A stretch of DNA of 64,000 nt from Fistularia commersonii (GCA_037954325.1 JBBMNZ010000027.1:1963501-2027500), one strand, 5' to 3'. Shown: positions 43,928 to 56,329, numbered from the stretch's first letter. Notes: generated from the sequence alone by a model not told the origin. Program-made: numbers and translations.

Positions 43928-45065
43928 CCCTCGAAGAGAAGAAAAACGTTTAATGAAAGCAACTCGGAAGTTAGGTAAGCAGGGGTCAAATCTAAATGAA
44001 ACGAACAAGCCCGGGCTGTACGCACTTGGAGGACGGCAAAAGTCCAGGGGGAGGGGAAAATGAGATAGTGGGAGAAAAGGCCTGAGGAATTAGTCCACAT
44101 TGATTTAGCTGCTTGGGACAGATGCCCAGCCTCCAAGCTACGGCCTCATTTTGACGCGTACATTTCCTGCTGCAAAAGAGAAGCGGCGGCAAAGCACTGT
44201 TTAGACGCCCCTTCGACTGGAATATTTATATTGCAGGAATTTTGTGACTCGACGGCCCGCCGCCTTCAAAAGAGGTTCGAGAGAAATTAAGTTCACGACA
44301 CGAATACTTTTGTGTCTAGTTATAAGATGTTGATATGATTTTCAGAAACAGCATGTACTCGGTTGGATCACCCACAACTCGCTTATGGAGAGAAAAGGAC
44401 ATCAGGCAAGGAAAATGCCTAAAAAATCTTTGTGACAAAATGAAATTCCACTGATCCATTTTACATGTGATCGACTGAATGAAGAATCCGCCGCTTGTCG
44501 ACGGAAATTCTTTGCATCTTTATAAAATTGGATTGAACACCAATATCGGTTAGGTCAAACTCAAGGTGTACGTCAGTATGGCAAAGTAACATGTTAGCTA
44601 GCATCGCTAAATTGAAGCCGTTTGCACCACAGGCAATGTAACAGCCACTTTGGGCACGTGGAAACGTACACCGGCCTTTGTGCACCGACAAAGGCCAAGA
44701 AGAGTAATGACTCAAAGGATACTACGGAGTAGGCTACATATCGGAGCATGAGATTGTCGGGAAAACTTTGGATAAAGGGAGTCGGTTAACTCAGAAGAGC
44801 GTCAACTCGTTCATCGTAAACACGCCACCTTTCAGATACTGCCGGTTGGATAGAAACGTGCGACGTACCTGCGAGCACTCAAAAGCAAGCAGGCTCGCTC
44901 GCAAATAGCCGGTAGAGCCAAATGATCGCTGTCAGCAGCACAATGAACTGCAGAGGCAGAAATAATGCACACCTCCCTCTTATTCTTGTAATATCCGTCC
45001 AAGTGGCTGCACAGGAATTGGGTATCCACTCAGTAGTCTTTGAAAAAAAAGGGTTCAATTAGCAA
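43928..45065. other. Unassigned intergenic sequence
   Basis: No gene is recognised. 44460-45065 carries minus-strand frames of 84 and 65 codons without domains and lies directly next to a SINE, so it may be old transposon DNA. Confidence 0.35.
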
Positions 45066-45067
45066 TA

Positions 45068-45180
45068 CAGGTTAAACTTATTGCTCAAGGACACTTGGAT
45101 GTGGTCTCTCCCAGAGCGGGGGGGATCAAACGACTAACCCTCCGAACATTACGCTGCCGTTACAGCTACTGAGCCGCGTC
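45068..45180 (-). mobile_element. tRNA-headed SINE (family B), copy 3
   Basis: On the minus strand: CGGCTCAGTAGCTGTAACGG, GTAATGTTCGGAGGGTTAGT, CGTTTGATCCCCC, GCTCTGGGAGAGACC and AAGTGTCCTTGAGCAATAAG. Head and B-box region are kept; the 3' body is missing. Confidence 0.7.
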
Positions 45181-45394
45181 TATATAATTACCTACCCAAA
45201 ATACAAGTGCACTCCAAATATAGGCATGAATGACAACAGAGAGGCAAACTCCGTAGCCTGAACGGCAAAAAGGAAAGATCATCCTCGTGTGACTTCTATG
45301 TGGGTGACCCCCAAATGTGAAAATTGAATCATTGTTAAATGGCTTAAAACACACAAAAAAAAAAACATCCGGGTCCTACCGTTTCATCCAATGG

Positions 45395-45665
45395 GTCAAA
45401 AGCATGCAGGTGGCTTATTAGAGACCCTAAATTCCCCAAACATGTGAATGACAGGGTTAACGATCGTATGTCGCCCATGTGAATGAGGGAGTGAATGGTT
45501 GTACGTCTCTATACATGGATCTGTGATGGACTACCGATTGGTCCACGGTGAATCCTGCCTCTCTGCGGATGACAGCTGGGATTGGCTACAGCCCCCCTGC
45601 GACCTTGACTGCAGAGTCCAGAGAATGAATGAATGAATGCATGAATGAATGAATGAATGAATGCG
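45395..45665 (+). mobile_element. Family A repeat, copy 10
   Basis: AGCATGCAGGTGGC, TTAGAGACCCTAAATTCCCC, AATGGTTGTACGTCTCTATA, GTGATGGACTACCGATTGG, AATCCTGCCTCTCTGCGG and ATGACAGCTGGGATTGGC, with an AATG tail. The 5' half is missing. Confidence 0.85.
45623..45664. repeat. (AATG)n array at the end of a family A copy
   Basis: About ten AATG units with one ATGC interruption, continuous with the repeat's own tail. Confidence 0.95.
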
Positions 45666-46599
45666 GAATGGAGGCTCAGTGTTTGCCAGTTTAACCTTTT
45701 GATATAATGGTTCATACCCTATGCAGTATATACTCCATATATCCAAAACTGTCAATGTAGCGGTGCGGAGCTGAGGGCAGCAGACGTGTCTGACGATTAT
45801 TACTATCGCAAACAATTTTTCGGATCGATTTCATGTATATTAAGGTAATAAATCAGGTGGAGATTAATTTCACCTTGATAAGATTTATCAAAAGATCATT
45901 ACTGCTCAGTTGTTTTCCCAAATGATTCCCCACCCTGTCGGCGTGTCCTTCTTATTGGTCCGGTTGAATCCTCCACGGGGGTCAAAATGATGTAGTTTCA
46001 CGATGCCCTGCTCAAAGGGGCTATTGGCTTCGTGTGTGCGTGTCCACACAGACTGGCTTCGAGATTGCCTGTCTGCAGCCGCTCTGCGGAGGCACATGGA
46101 TGTCTCCCTCCGACAAGTCGTGACATTTTTTAATCGGTTGCTATCGACTACCCTGAACTCTAACAGGAGCCCTGTCCTTTGGTTGATTTCAGCCGTGCCG
46201 TGCGCCGTAAACAGAGAACGCAATCTGCGGCTGGATGTAACGATCACGAGTCGGCTTACCAATGTATAGTTTGTTCATTTTTGCGGAGCTGAATTAACGG
46301 TTATATATCACCGCTCTGTTGCTTTGCCATCTATAAAAAAGGTCATTCAGGGGCGGGCGTTGTTTTGTACGGTGTCAGAATTCACAGATATCGACTGATA
46401 GTCAAGATGAAATGGCCGAGATCAGGTGGGAAGCAAAAAGCTCGGAAGAGAATGTGATTAACTAACTTTCTGGTTCGACCCCTCTCCCCTCAGCCTCTCG
46501 TTTTGATATCAACACCTTTATTCTTTTTTTTATTATTCATTTTTTTTCTTTTTTTTTTTTAACACAGTAAACCTTTAGACCTCGGCGCAGCATTCACAC
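45666..46599. other. Unassigned intergenic sequence
   Basis: A 118-codon minus frame (45906-46262) has no recognised domain. T-rich low complexity lies at 46523-46561, ending in AACACAG (acceptor-like, unsupported). Confidence 0.4.
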
Positions 46600-47020
46600 C
46601 AAGTTAGAAGTTCACTCCTATTTGGATGGATTTTCTTTGTGCATGGAGCTCTGGGTAATTTGTTTGTTTTTAATTAAAATCTAATGTAGCTTTCTCAGGG
46701 CCTGGCAACTCTGCAGCTCTGCCCAGTGACTGGGGGATATTTAATAAGCTGCAGTGCTGAACGTTGTTTCATTAGGTGTGAAAAGGGCTGATAACTCAAT
46801 AGCCAACAGCCAAACATCCTCTCTGTGTCGGTTTCCTGCCTCTTTAATCTGTTTTTCATTCTGCCTGGCATGCTGCAGCAGTACAGGGGACTTCACAAAA
46901 AGGAAAAATCATCCATCACCATTGGGCCTCGACCAAACCAGGGTGACAGAGCGAGACAGCCAGTTTGGCTGAAGGAGACGATCAGACTGTAGTAAATGAT
47001 GGCTCAAGCACCTTGTGTGC
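46600..47020. promoter_or_regulatory. Candidate conserved non-coding element
   Basis: GTTTTTAATTAAAATC, a TTTAATAAGCTGCAG stretch, TTTCATTAGGTGTG and CTTTAATCTG in repeat-free sequence. Confidence 0.35.
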
Positions 47021-47079
47021 ACTGGTGATTGCATGTGTGTTTGTGTGTGGCTGCACATTCAGTCCGCGGGATTGTAATC

Positions 47080-47330
47080 ATTCTATTTTATTTTTATTCA
47101 TCAGGACTCAATAACAAGAAAGTCGCTCTCTAACATTTTATCTTTCACATCTTAATTTCTCATAATCGCCGCACAGAGCGACATCGAGGCCTGGCACACG
47201 CCGATATTCAGTGCCCACACGTGCTGCCAATGCGGACGAATCACAATTATCATCAATCACCAGTGAGAAAAGGCTCTTGCGGTCGCATTAGCGCATTATT
47301 ATTTCAAATCCCCCGAGACATTTGCGGTTA
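47080..47330. promoter_or_regulatory. Candidate conserved non-coding element
   Basis: CACATCTTAATTTCTC, CACAATTATCATCAATCACC and GCATTAGCGCATTATTATTTC; no repeat or frame. Confidence 0.33.
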
Positions 47331-47804
47331 GCATGAGGTCATGTCGCAGCTATCGTTCAGTAACACATGAGAAAGAGATCGCCGCTCTTCCCCCTTTGCA
47401 CGAACACGACCGAGTAGCAAAGCAAACGAGGCCCCGCGCAACAGCGGCGTGGGAAAGTTGAGTGCCTCACAAGAGTGTGCACAGCGACGTATGTAAAGGC
47501 GAAAGTTAGCATTTCTGGATTAAAATGAAGAAATAAATAAAATATTTGTATTGAACTATTCATGCAGAAGTTTATTGTATGGGAATAGTATGCTACGAAT
47601 GCAACCAACCAACCGACCCGGATGAGCAGATCGTTATCGAGGAGCGGATGCAACGCCCGAGGTCTTTAGGCACGGACTCGACTCTGACGAGACAAGACGG
47701 ACGTCCAAGAGAATGTGAAAAAGAAAAACAGATGGTAGAATGAAATCTAGCTAAATATAATTTACCACCGACTGGTTTATAAACTCCTCTTCTTTTTTTT
47801 TTTG
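47331..47804. other. Unassigned intergenic sequence
   Basis: Nothing recognised. Confidence 0.4.
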
Positions 47805-48000
47805 TTCTCCCCGAGTCTGCGTAGGTTTCCTCCCACTTATCAAAAACATGCAGAAGGTTCAGTGGAGATCCAGTTGCCCAGATGTGTGAATGAAAAAGTG
47901 CACGGTTGAATATCTCTACTATGTGGCCTTGCAATTGCCCAAGGACAGCTGGGATGGGCTCCGGCCAGGACACACGGTATAGATAATGAATGAATGAATT
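47805..48000 (+). mobile_element. Family A repeat, copy 11
   Basis: GAGTCTGCGTAGGTTTCCTC, AAACATGCAGAAGG, GTGGAGATCCAGTTGCCC, AGATGTGTGAATGAAAAAGT, GGACAGCTGGGATGGGCTCC and an AATGAATGAATT tail. Confidence 0.85.
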
Positions 48001-48649
48001 AGCCAACATGTAAACCTGGTGTGAATTGAGAATATAGTTATTTAAACAGCTGCCATCAAATCCCAAGCTTTAGCCATTAACTTACCATATGGTATGTTAG
48101 ATATCAGCAAACGGCAGAAAATTCCAGCAACTGAAGAGTAACATCTGTCTTCTATTGTCTGTTTTTGATACTCCGGTCAATGATACTGTGAAGACTAGAC
48201 ACATTGGCAGAAAATTTTTTAGCGTGGTTTCGCTCTCCGGTGTATTGCACAGCCAGCATTTTGGTTTGACCACGACAGAAACAGGAAAACAACCTGAGCC
48301 CACCATCCTCGCCCACAGTTTGCACGCCACAGCTCACTTACCTCTCTCGCCTGTTGTCCAATCCTGGGATCGGGACGCCACAATGCTCTGCCCTCAATCG
48401 ACAGTCGTTACTCTACGAAAACAGGCAATTTGTTTAAGCTGTATGTTTGGAGAACCCAACAACCGACGCTTCGGTCACAGATTTTGAGGTTTGTGCAAAC
48501 AACTCCGGTGGACAACCGGTACAGGAAGTGGTCCTCGTGTTCAACGTTACTTTCTGCCTATATAGGACTCACATTTGCAGCACTCTTCACTTCAGTCACT
48601 TTAATTACTTTGCTTTTTTTTCACTTATCTGAACATGGAGCGGGGAGCT
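48001..48649. other. Unassigned intergenic sequence
   Basis: A 110-codon plus frame (48155-48487) has no recognised domain. Confidence 0.4.
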
Positions 48650-49030
48650 GCACATGATCTGGGTCATTACAGCGCTTGAATTTGTTGAGCCTTTGATTTT
48701 TTGTCGCTGCTCCACTGTAAGCAAATAACCTAAATTAGAAAAGCCAAGAGGCTGCAGACCTCTAATGAACAGTTTTCCTTTTTTTTTCTTTCATTTTTTT
48801 TTTTCCCCTGCTTCAAACGCTGGGCCGGACAGACGGCTCGTCCTCCTCTGCAGAGTCGCTCTGCTGTGTTGAAGCGGTAATATCCTGGGCATATCATTAA
48901 AGTAAAAATCCACTACAGAGTTATTTTCCACCACCTGAAAAATGTGACAGGCCAAGTATCTCATAGCCTCTATTTTCCATCCTGAATAGATAACACAGCA
49001 CCTGATTTGCTCCCAGCGATTTGTGGTGTC
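48650..49030. promoter_or_regulatory. Candidate conserved non-coding element, split by a T-rich run
   Basis: 48660-48770 (ACCTAAATTAGAAAAG, CCTCTAATGAAC) and 48890-49030 (TCATTAAAGTAAAAATCC, GAATAGATAACAC) are sober; 48777-48806 between them is T-rich. Confidence 0.33.
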
Positions 49031-49779
49031 GTTGAATGCGACCCCCCCCCCCCCCTCGTCCGCTCCTTTGGGGGGTGGGACTTCTGAAGCTCTTACAGTA
49101 ATAAGGCAACATGTATTCCTTCACATGTGCGACCACATCAAGCATATTAATCCTTGTAGATTGAAGCCGCTCGCTGATTCGGGTTGTCATTAAGTGTTTC
49201 ATAGACGTTCCGCTCGGAGATCTCACGTCAGGGGAAAAAAAAAAGGAATCGGAAGTGGCTCAGGTGGAGTCGACGGCGCAAATTGTCCTTTCATTATGGT
49301 TCATCCGTCTGAACGCGGAGTTTAAACAGGGCCGCGGCGACGTGCTCGCTCTGTGGCTAAATTCCGCAGGCGATGAAAGGCTATTTACGTCCGTCCGCTG
49401 ATGATGATGTTGGCGATGATGGTGTCGACAGTTGTGTTTCCAAGTAACCGTGTTTCCCGGCTCGCCGTGGGGCCTCGACAGGAACGAACCGTTGAATTTC
49501 AAGTCGTTCGGGACCGACGCGTCCCGTCTCATCGACAGGAGAGGCCGGACGTCCAGTTCGACAAGCGTATGATAACCAAAGAACCGAAAGAGCCGGACCG
49601 TCTCGCCTTCCGTGTGACCGGCCGCCGCCGCGCAACCTAATTACCGGTCGCGTCCCTTAAGATGAAGTTTCATTTGAGACACAGTTAGTTTGGAATTTAG
49701 ATGCATCGCCTTTTGGGAAAGTGGACCGTCGGAATGAATGCGAAGCCAGAAGGAAAGTTTCCATTTATACCCAGTCTTG
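49031..49779. other. Unassigned sequence with C13 run and CpG patch
   Basis: C run at about 49043-49056. CpG-rich at 49260-49660 with overlapping frames of 79-90 codons on three frames, none recognised. Confidence 0.4.
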
Positions 49780-50140
49780 CTTCATGCAGTGTTGATAAGT
49801 GATGGCTGATAAGTGTTATTCATTTCAATGAGTAAGCCAATTAAAGTTTTATCTGCTTTAATAGTTGGGCATAATTTGCAAGAGTTTAGACTGACTGTTT
49901 TTCAGTGAACAGTGCGGTTAAATTTAATTTTCCACTTTTTTCTTTTTTTTTTATATTTTCCCTGAGAATATTGGATTAAAAGGATTGGAACTTTGTCGCC
50001 TAATTGTACGACTCTATTCGGGCTATCAAATTAGCCGTTCTTGCTGCTCAGACATGTGAATAAAGCGAAATCCAATATCCCGGAAAATACGTGAATAATT
50101 AAAATAAACGTATGCTTTGTGGCAATTAAAGCGGTAACTA
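49780..50140. promoter_or_regulatory. Candidate conserved non-coding element
   Basis: AGTGTTATTCATTTC, AGCCAATTAAAGTTTTATC, GCTTTAATAGTTGG, CAAATTAGCCG and TGAATAATTAAAATAAACG. A T8 run at about 49943 interrupts it. Confidence 0.33.
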
Positions 50141-50359
50141 CTCGAAGGGTGACATCAGTAGCTCCGGCTCCAGATGGAGAGCGGCTTCGCGGCGAATACG
50201 AAGACGGTCGAACCGCAACGGGCGTCTCGGTTTTTCATTAAGAAGGTCACTTATCAGCCGACGTAATGTCACCGAGTTCTCGCCTCCGATTCGGCAACGG
50301 TGGAAAAGTAGGGAAAAAACAGTTTGGCGATTTCTTTATGATACACCCCTGGGCTTTTT
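50141..50359. other. Unassigned CpG-containing spacer
   Basis: Nothing recognised. Confidence 0.4.
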
Positions 50360-50640
50360 ATTATGACTTCATTTCCCATTGTAATATTGGCGCGTCTCTA
50401 TAATTGTAAAAGTGTAATAGACTCTAATATAATTTCATTTTGAACCCTGAATGGTCTGTGCCATCTCTGCTCAATTTGTGTAGAATAATGATTTTTAATG
50501 TCCACACATGGCTTCCTGTGACCTTATTCAATCTCTGGGCCGATCAGGAAATATATTGATTCAATTACACCGCTGATGACAAGCGAACAGAAGAGAGGAA
50601 GGGAAAAAAAGGTCAGCATATATTTGAAAATGTAAATCTT
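50360..50640. promoter_or_regulatory. Candidate conserved non-coding element
   Basis: GTCTCTATAATTGTAAAAGTG, ACTCTAATATAATTTC, AATGATTTTTAATGTCC and GATTCAATTACACC, with no repeat and no open frame. Among the stronger candidates. Confidence 0.4.
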
Positions 50641-50674
50641 AACAATGTCTTTTGGGTTTTCCTGCAAAAAAAAA

Positions 50675-51200
50675 AAAAAGCCATTATCAAATGCCATTTG
50701 GCTCCGGTGGCATCGAGCCCTCTGCCTTTCTCTCCCACACAGAATACTTTAAATATTTAGGCTATCCATAGAGGATTTCTACATTGTCAGCATGTGAGAT
50801 TCATTCAGAGCATGTGCCGCCGTTTAGCTATTTGCTGTGATTGTCCGGGATATAATGGCTTACATCATTTCATAATAGCATATATCATGTCCGCGACTGG
50901 CTTCTTTGAGGCTTCCTAATGACCTTGGGGCGGTGACTTTCAAATGCTTTTGTATGTGGCGCACAGTTCTTTCGCCGCCTAAGCCGGTCCGTAAATAAAT
51001 TAGCCCGTCTCTCCTCGAACGCCGAACAAAGCCCTCAAATTCATTCCTGCTCAAATTACATGCACACCACACCGGGCTCTACTAATTATTTGTTTGGTCA
51101 TTAAAAACTCATTAAATTTAAATTGTTCATTTGCATACCGCTGTGTGTTGCATCATAAATTATTAATTGAAGATAAATAAATGAATTCAATTAGGGAAAA
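50675..51200. promoter_or_regulatory. Candidate conserved non-coding element with octamer and inverted homeodomain cores
   Basis: The 3' end carries a perfect ATTTGCAT octamer (51129-51136) and an inverted pair, TAATTGAA (51164-51171) and TTCAATTA (51186-51193), with a 14-base spacer. The 5' part is sober (ACTTTAAATATTTAGGC, GGCTTACATCATTTC). The 70-codon minus frame at 50860-51072 has no domain. Confidence 0.4.
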
Positions 51201-51759
51201 AAAATAAGTAACGCAACATATGCGCCGACATATCTGCCGCTTGTCTTTCTTTTGACATTGAGATTTCGCTCCGGAAAAAATACCGATCCGGATGTCTTTG
51301 TCCGCCGGTGGAATTAAAAGAAACGGGGAGGAAAATGGGAGAAAAATGGAGAAAGAGGGAGCAGATGTGAGACGGCGTGGTTGAGGAGGTGGGGAGAGAG
51401 GGTTGCGGTCGCAAAGCTAGATTAATATGTTGTCGTAACGTGTCCGAAAGTGGACGATTGTCCGTTTTTGTTTTGTTTTTTTCAGTTACCCGGTGGAAGG
51501 AAGGCAATTCTCCCTAATCCGGCTAATTAGCCCCCGTCTCTGTGCGTGCCGGGGTCGGATCTTCCCGCATCGGCGGCGTCGGGGCATTATTCCGTCTCGC
51601 TGCGAACGGCGGCCCGATTCTCATGTTTCCACTCTGGGTTTGTCAAAGCTGGGTCTGTAGTAGTCACCGTCGCTTGTTTTATTTAAGTCATTTCTATTTC
51701 CCACTTCCGGGGATTGGTAAATTGTTCGCCCTTTTTTCTTTTTTTCCAAATCACTTCAT
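51201..51759. other. Unassigned intergenic sequence
   Basis: CpG-containing with several overlapping short frames, none recognised. Confidence 0.4.
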
Positions 51760-52260
51760 TAATTAAATGGGATCGGGAGAGGCTCCGAGCTAATGGATTA
51801 GACTGGGGCCGGCTGGTTCAGGCCTTTTACCAGAGGTCACATTTCATTTGCTGCCTATGTCAAGCGACCGGCAGCCCGGCCTCAGAGGCAATCTAATCAA
51901 TGTCTGCGTGCCACAGCCCTTGAATGAATCCATTAAAGTTATGTGAATGCATCCTGCGCCGAGGAAAAAAAAAAAAAAAAAAAGAAGCCTCCTGATACCT
52001 CTGATAGAAATTAGCCATGAATTAGGAGAGAGGCCGGGCTCATTCTGGACGCTCGCCAAAACAGAATTAATAGGCCATCGGAGCCTCTTGTGTGTTAAAT
52101 CCCATTTGTTCGTCCGCGGTTTATGAAAGCGCCTCCTCCGTAGCTCCGGGCCCGGCGTGAGACCTCCGAACACCCGCCACAAAGCTCCGCTCATTAAATT
52201 AAGTTCTGGGAGGAGACGAGGCAGGGAGGGCTCCAGATCAGGGACGCAATTTAGGCCCGG
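51760..52260. promoter_or_regulatory. Candidate conserved non-coding element with A19 interruption
   Basis: AGCTAATGGATTAGAC, GCAATCTAATCAATG, AATCCATTAAAGTTATG, GAAATTAGCCATGAATTAGG and ACAGAATTAATAGGCC lie either side of an A run at 51965-51983. Confidence 0.38.
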
Positions 52261-52904
52261 CGTTCGGAGACGGCGATTCCGAGGGACCGGCCCGAGCCGG
52301 GGTTTTTGATTACGTTTGGGGTTTGGACGTTTTTTATTCCGAGGCCAGAAATTGAGCTAAGAAGACGCGAGCTGGACACCGGGAGGGGGGCGGGGGGAGG
52401 GTCAGCGGTCATGCGGGCCTCTTCAGCACCAACTTTATCTCTGCAGTGGCTACTAATCCCACAAATTGATCCTCAGTGTTTCTGTGTTTAAGTAGAGGAA
52501 AAGCTCTGACCAAATCTCCTTGGAAAAGGATGTCTGAAATGCCCGAACCTATCAGAGGGAGAGGTTTCACCCTTGCAGTTTTTCAAGCACTTTGTGGCAC
52601 AGCGTCATTATTTCCTGCGCGCCTGGAAACACGCGGCGCCTTATGAGATAATTACCGCACATATACGTCCCTTTAAGACTGACCGCGTTTGACGTGCCTG
52701 ACTCACACACTCAGGGGGTCAGTGTTTGCTGATAAACAGACTGTGTTCGACCAAAGTCGTTGGGGTTTTTTTTTATTTCCTCGAGGTATGTGTTTTTGTC
52801 TTCGTTTCTTATATCCAGTCTGACCAATTTATTTGCGGGCGGTCTATATTCATGTAAACAGGCGGACGGGGCTGAAATGTGGCTCGGAAAACAAATAAAT
52901 ATAC
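52261..52904. other. Unassigned intergenic sequence
   Basis: G-rich GGGGGGCGGGGGGAGGG at about 52384-52400. Nothing else is recognised. Confidence 0.4.
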
Positions 52905-53000
52905 ATACATACAGCCATTCACCGTCAGTACGAGGTGAAGACTCACAACCATTCACGCTCATTCGCACGTCACAATGTAGGGTCTCCAATGAACGTCCTG
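52905..53000 (-). mobile_element. Family A repeat, copy 12 (fragment)
   Basis: On the minus strand: AGGACGTTCATTGGAGACCC, TACATTGTGACGTGCGAATG, GAATGGTTGTGAGTC and GGTGAATGGCTGTATGTATG. Confidence 0.6.
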
Positions 53001-53089
53001 CCCACTCTCTCATTCATGATTTTGGGTTTCAGAGTCAGAATCAGAGCAACTGGATTTTTCCCTGAGGCTAAATCCGAGTGCACAAGGGG

Positions 53090-53160
53090 TAGCATAGCAA
53101 CCCAGACCGACGACAGCGGGGATACGGCGTCCCCCGCGACCCGACTTGGGGGTGTTGTTT
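53090..53160 (+). mobile_element. Possible family A tail scrap
   Basis: GACGACAGCGGGGATACGG and CCCCGCGACCCGACTTGGG match the family's GCTGGGAT..CCCGCGACCC segment loosely. If real, it is inverted with respect to copy 12. Confidence 0.35.
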
Positions 53161-54114
53161 AATGTTGGATTCCACTATGTTTGCCTCTTCATCCCACCTA
53201 AAATGGCTTTTGTGGATGAAAATAAAGGTATAAAGTATAAAAGAGCTATAATCGAAGCGGTCAAGGTGAGGATCAGTTTGCGGGATAAAGTGCTCCGAGC
53301 GCTTGCGTCTGACACAGCCTCGTCCTCAAACTCGGTCTAAATAGGACTTAATGATAATAATAATCTCACGGAACACAAAGCAGATATTTGTAACGGTGTT
53401 TTAAAAAGGCTGCATTTGATTATCACCTATTTATTGATATTCTTAATGCTCGGGAGAGCTCGCAATAAAAGAAGACCGCCCTGATGAACTTTTAAAAGTT
53501 GTTTCATTCCAGCCGGCGTTCGCGTCGGAGGCATTGACCGACCTTGACGAAGCCGCGATAACTTCCACATGAACCCGTCCCTCCCGAATCGAGCAGCCAA
53601 GCAAATAAAACAGAGACAGGCAGCTCAGAGCGGAGACCTCAAAGTGCTGCTGCACGGAGAAGTTTGCATACTGAACCCACTGGAGGGCCATTACAGTTCA
53701 ACCGTCTTTTCACTGCGCTGATAAACAACAATTCCCCGAGTCCCAGAGTCCTCCGCTGTCCGAATTTACATGAGGTTTGGGGGCCTCCGCTAACGTGAAC
53801 AGCAGAGGTCAAAGCGAGCGCGTGTTCCCGAACAAACGGCGGGAGAATTAGAGGCGTCGGAGCTCGCATGGGTGTCCAAATAAACTTCCGCAGCGCACAA
53901 AAGCTCCTGTACGCGCGAACTGTATACATACCTTCCGACGCAATCACGCGGCGCACTTAGAAAACAATTTATACGACACAAATTCAGTTACCGGCGCGCG
54001 GCTATAGACGCGGCGTATGTAAATCAGGTCGAAAATGGCTCTCGTGCTTGCCCTCTTCCCCCGGTGGCGGAGTCACGCGTCATTGTCAGCAGCCGGCAAA
54101 AACAAGATGAAATA
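53161..54114. other. Unassigned sequence with a CpG-rich half
   Basis: 53500-54070 is rich in CpG. A minus frame of 105 codons (53639-53956) and others overlap without domains. A CpG island is possible. Confidence 0.35.
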
Positions 54115-54370
54115 AAATTCTAAGCCGTCCTGGCAGTCAAGGACACCATTCCCTCACCGTAATAGCCTGTATCGCCTAGCCACTCCATGTGTAGCTTTTC
54201 TTCATTGCTCTGGGCTTTTATTCCTGGCAATAAGCTCTTTATCACTCCTCAACACAATTCATTTAAAACCACCGTCAAGAAGCAATCAAACCTTAAGTAA
54301 GAGGATTCAAAGTCAGTGTGTTATTGTTAGGCAAAGGAGCATTACTTCATTTCCATAATGCACCCAGACA
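54115..54370. promoter_or_regulatory. Candidate conserved non-coding element
   Basis: Sober sequence with AACACAATTCATTTAAAACC, AAGCAATCAAACC and TTTCCATAATGCACC; no repeats or frames. Confidence 0.35.
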
Positions 54371-54437
54371 GAGATGCCAAAAAAAGGTAATAATAAAAAG
54401 CAGCACGCTGGAAAACAAACAGTTAATATTATTTTTC

Positions 54438-54460
54438 TTTTTTTTTTTTTTTTTTTTTTT
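54438..54460. repeat. T23 homopolymer
   Basis: T run following TTATTTTTC. Confidence 0.9.
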
Positions 54461-54667
54461 GAGGACACCCCATTGAAATGCAGTTATTTATCCGTACCCC
54501 CCCCCACCCCCACCCCGCCTCTCGTATTTGACCTGTTTTTGGCATCCGGAATGACATTTTGTTTGGGTTAGCCACGTCTCTGTCTCGGACACCTATGATT
54601 TAGCAATTCTTGACATATCTATTACACCTCACAGATTGGCTGTTCTGCCCCCCCCCCCTCGCCACGC

Positions 54668-54702
54668 ATGTGTGTGTGTGTGTGTGTGTGTGTGTTTGTG
54701 TG
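54668..54702. repeat. (TG)n microsatellite
   Basis: About 13 pure TG units, then TTTGTGTG. Confidence 0.97.
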
Positions 54703-54744
54703 CCAGCAACCTATAGAAATGACATCCACCGTTCCCCCGCCTTG

Positions 54745-54772
54745 TTTTTTTTCTTTTTTTTTTTTTTTTTTT
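54745..54772. repeat. T-rich run
   Basis: T8, C, T19; direct reading. Confidence 0.9.
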
Positions 54773-55689
54773 GTCAGATGTCCTCTATTCACAGGTGGCA
54801 CATTTAGAAAGAAGTGGATTCTAATTTCGGGAGTGTTCTCTTACTATTAACTAAAGCAACGGCCGACGCATCAATCTCGGCAAAGTCGTTCCGAATCCCG
54901 ACTAAAAACGCGATACGGCTTTGTATTTTTCACCCGCCAACGTAGATGGGCTTCTCCGCCGCTGAATTTATGGTTTACCCCTTGGTTTATTTTTGTCTCC
55001 ATAACAGTGTCTCAGAAATGTCGTCACGTGTCACCGTCCCGAGTCTTTATGTCATGAGTTGTTGGGGAAGAATGAATTGTCTCTCCTCCACAATGGCGGC
55101 GATGCAATCAATTTTATAAAAGGCGCAATAACAGACAAAATCAATATTATCATCACAATCATCTTTACACTCCGCGGTGTTTACTTAACTAGTAAACCAC
55201 CTTGAGTTTTCCACAGGCGCCTCGGTCCTCTCACATCGATGTTTGCTCGCGGATTGATCTTCATCCTTGTGTATTTGCTGTTCCATTCAATCTCGATTTT
55301 TACATTGTTGACCATTGACATTAATTATTTTAGCGAAAAGGCAGTTCATCAGCCGACGAAGGAATCCATTTTTAAAGGGCCCCGGTTAAAAATGACGTCG
55401 TCTGCGTATAGATTCTGGCATGTCTGCCGGTTAATTTCATGATTTATACGACGTGCGAGCCTCTGCGCAGAACGCGCTGCGGCGTATTCATTGTATGAAA
55501 TTGGATAGGGAGGCTCGCAGACGGAAAGGTATTTGGATTCTTGTCATTATCAAATAATCCAAATAGGCAGATTTACTTGTGGAATCTGTTGAACGGGGTT
55601 CTGAGAGTAATTGTGTAATTCCACCCGCCCACCCTCCAGCAAAAAAAAAAAAAAACCTCTCCTCCCCCCCTCCCCACCCCGAGTGCCCT
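54773..55689. other. Unassigned intergenic sequence
   Basis: No gene is recognised. A15 run at 55641-55655 is followed by a C-rich patch. 55240-55440 holds a 67-codon frame with a hydrophobic start (LIFILVYLLFHSISIF) but no family match. Confidence 0.4.
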
Positions 55690-55880
55690 CTTCAATGCAT
55701 CAACTTCATCATTGGGGGAGATAACGGCTAATGCCTAAAGGAGCACAACCCAGAACTGAAAATAATTAATTGTAATTAGCGCACTGACAATTGGATAATA
55801 TGATTCCAGTTGTGATGTTCTAACTGTATAAACCTGTTATTTCACTCCGCAGAATTTCCTTCTTATGATGTTGAGATGAT
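55690..55880. promoter_or_regulatory. Candidate conserved non-coding element with tandem homeodomain cores
   Basis: TAATTAATTGTAATTA at 55763-55778 packs three TAATT cores in 16 bp, followed by GCGCACTGACAATTGG. The surrounding 190 bp are repeat-free. Confidence 0.42.
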
Positions 55881-56329
55881 GCGTGTGTGTGTGTATATAA
55901 GTCATGAATTTTTTTTTTTTTAAAGTGACGGTCCAGTCTACAGCCTTTCTTACACTTCTTTTTGCACGCGCTTTTTAAAAGAGGAGAGCATGATTAGTGC
56001 AGTGTGGATACACAAAACATAAAAGACTCCTAAAAGAGACGGTTAGAGGTTGTTTCCCGTGTATCGCCGTCTCTATTTTCTTCTTCTTCTTCGTCTTCTT
56101 CTTCATCTCCTCCTCCTCCTCCTCACGCCGTCTGCTTACTGCTGCCCCTGCCATCAGGGGTGTCTCCCTGCGAGGGGATGTAATGGAAAAATAATAACAA
56201 TAATGATAAGAATAGCATCACTTCAATCTCACTTTCAGTGATTACATTGTTCCCCCGTTTCCGTTTTTGCCTAAATTATATTTAACTTCATCTGCTGCGG
56301 TTCGCAAACAGGATTACGGGTACTTATCT
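55881..56329. other. Unassigned sequence with (TTC/TCC)n tract
   Basis: A pyrimidine triplet tract of TTC then TCC units at about 56079-56126, a T12 run near 55909 and a short TG run at 55882-55893. Nothing else is recognised. Confidence 0.7.

Noticed and set aside
46523..46566. T-rich tract ending in AACACAG as a splice acceptor
   Set aside because: Low-complexity T run; no open frame or donor partner follows, and AG after T runs is common by chance.
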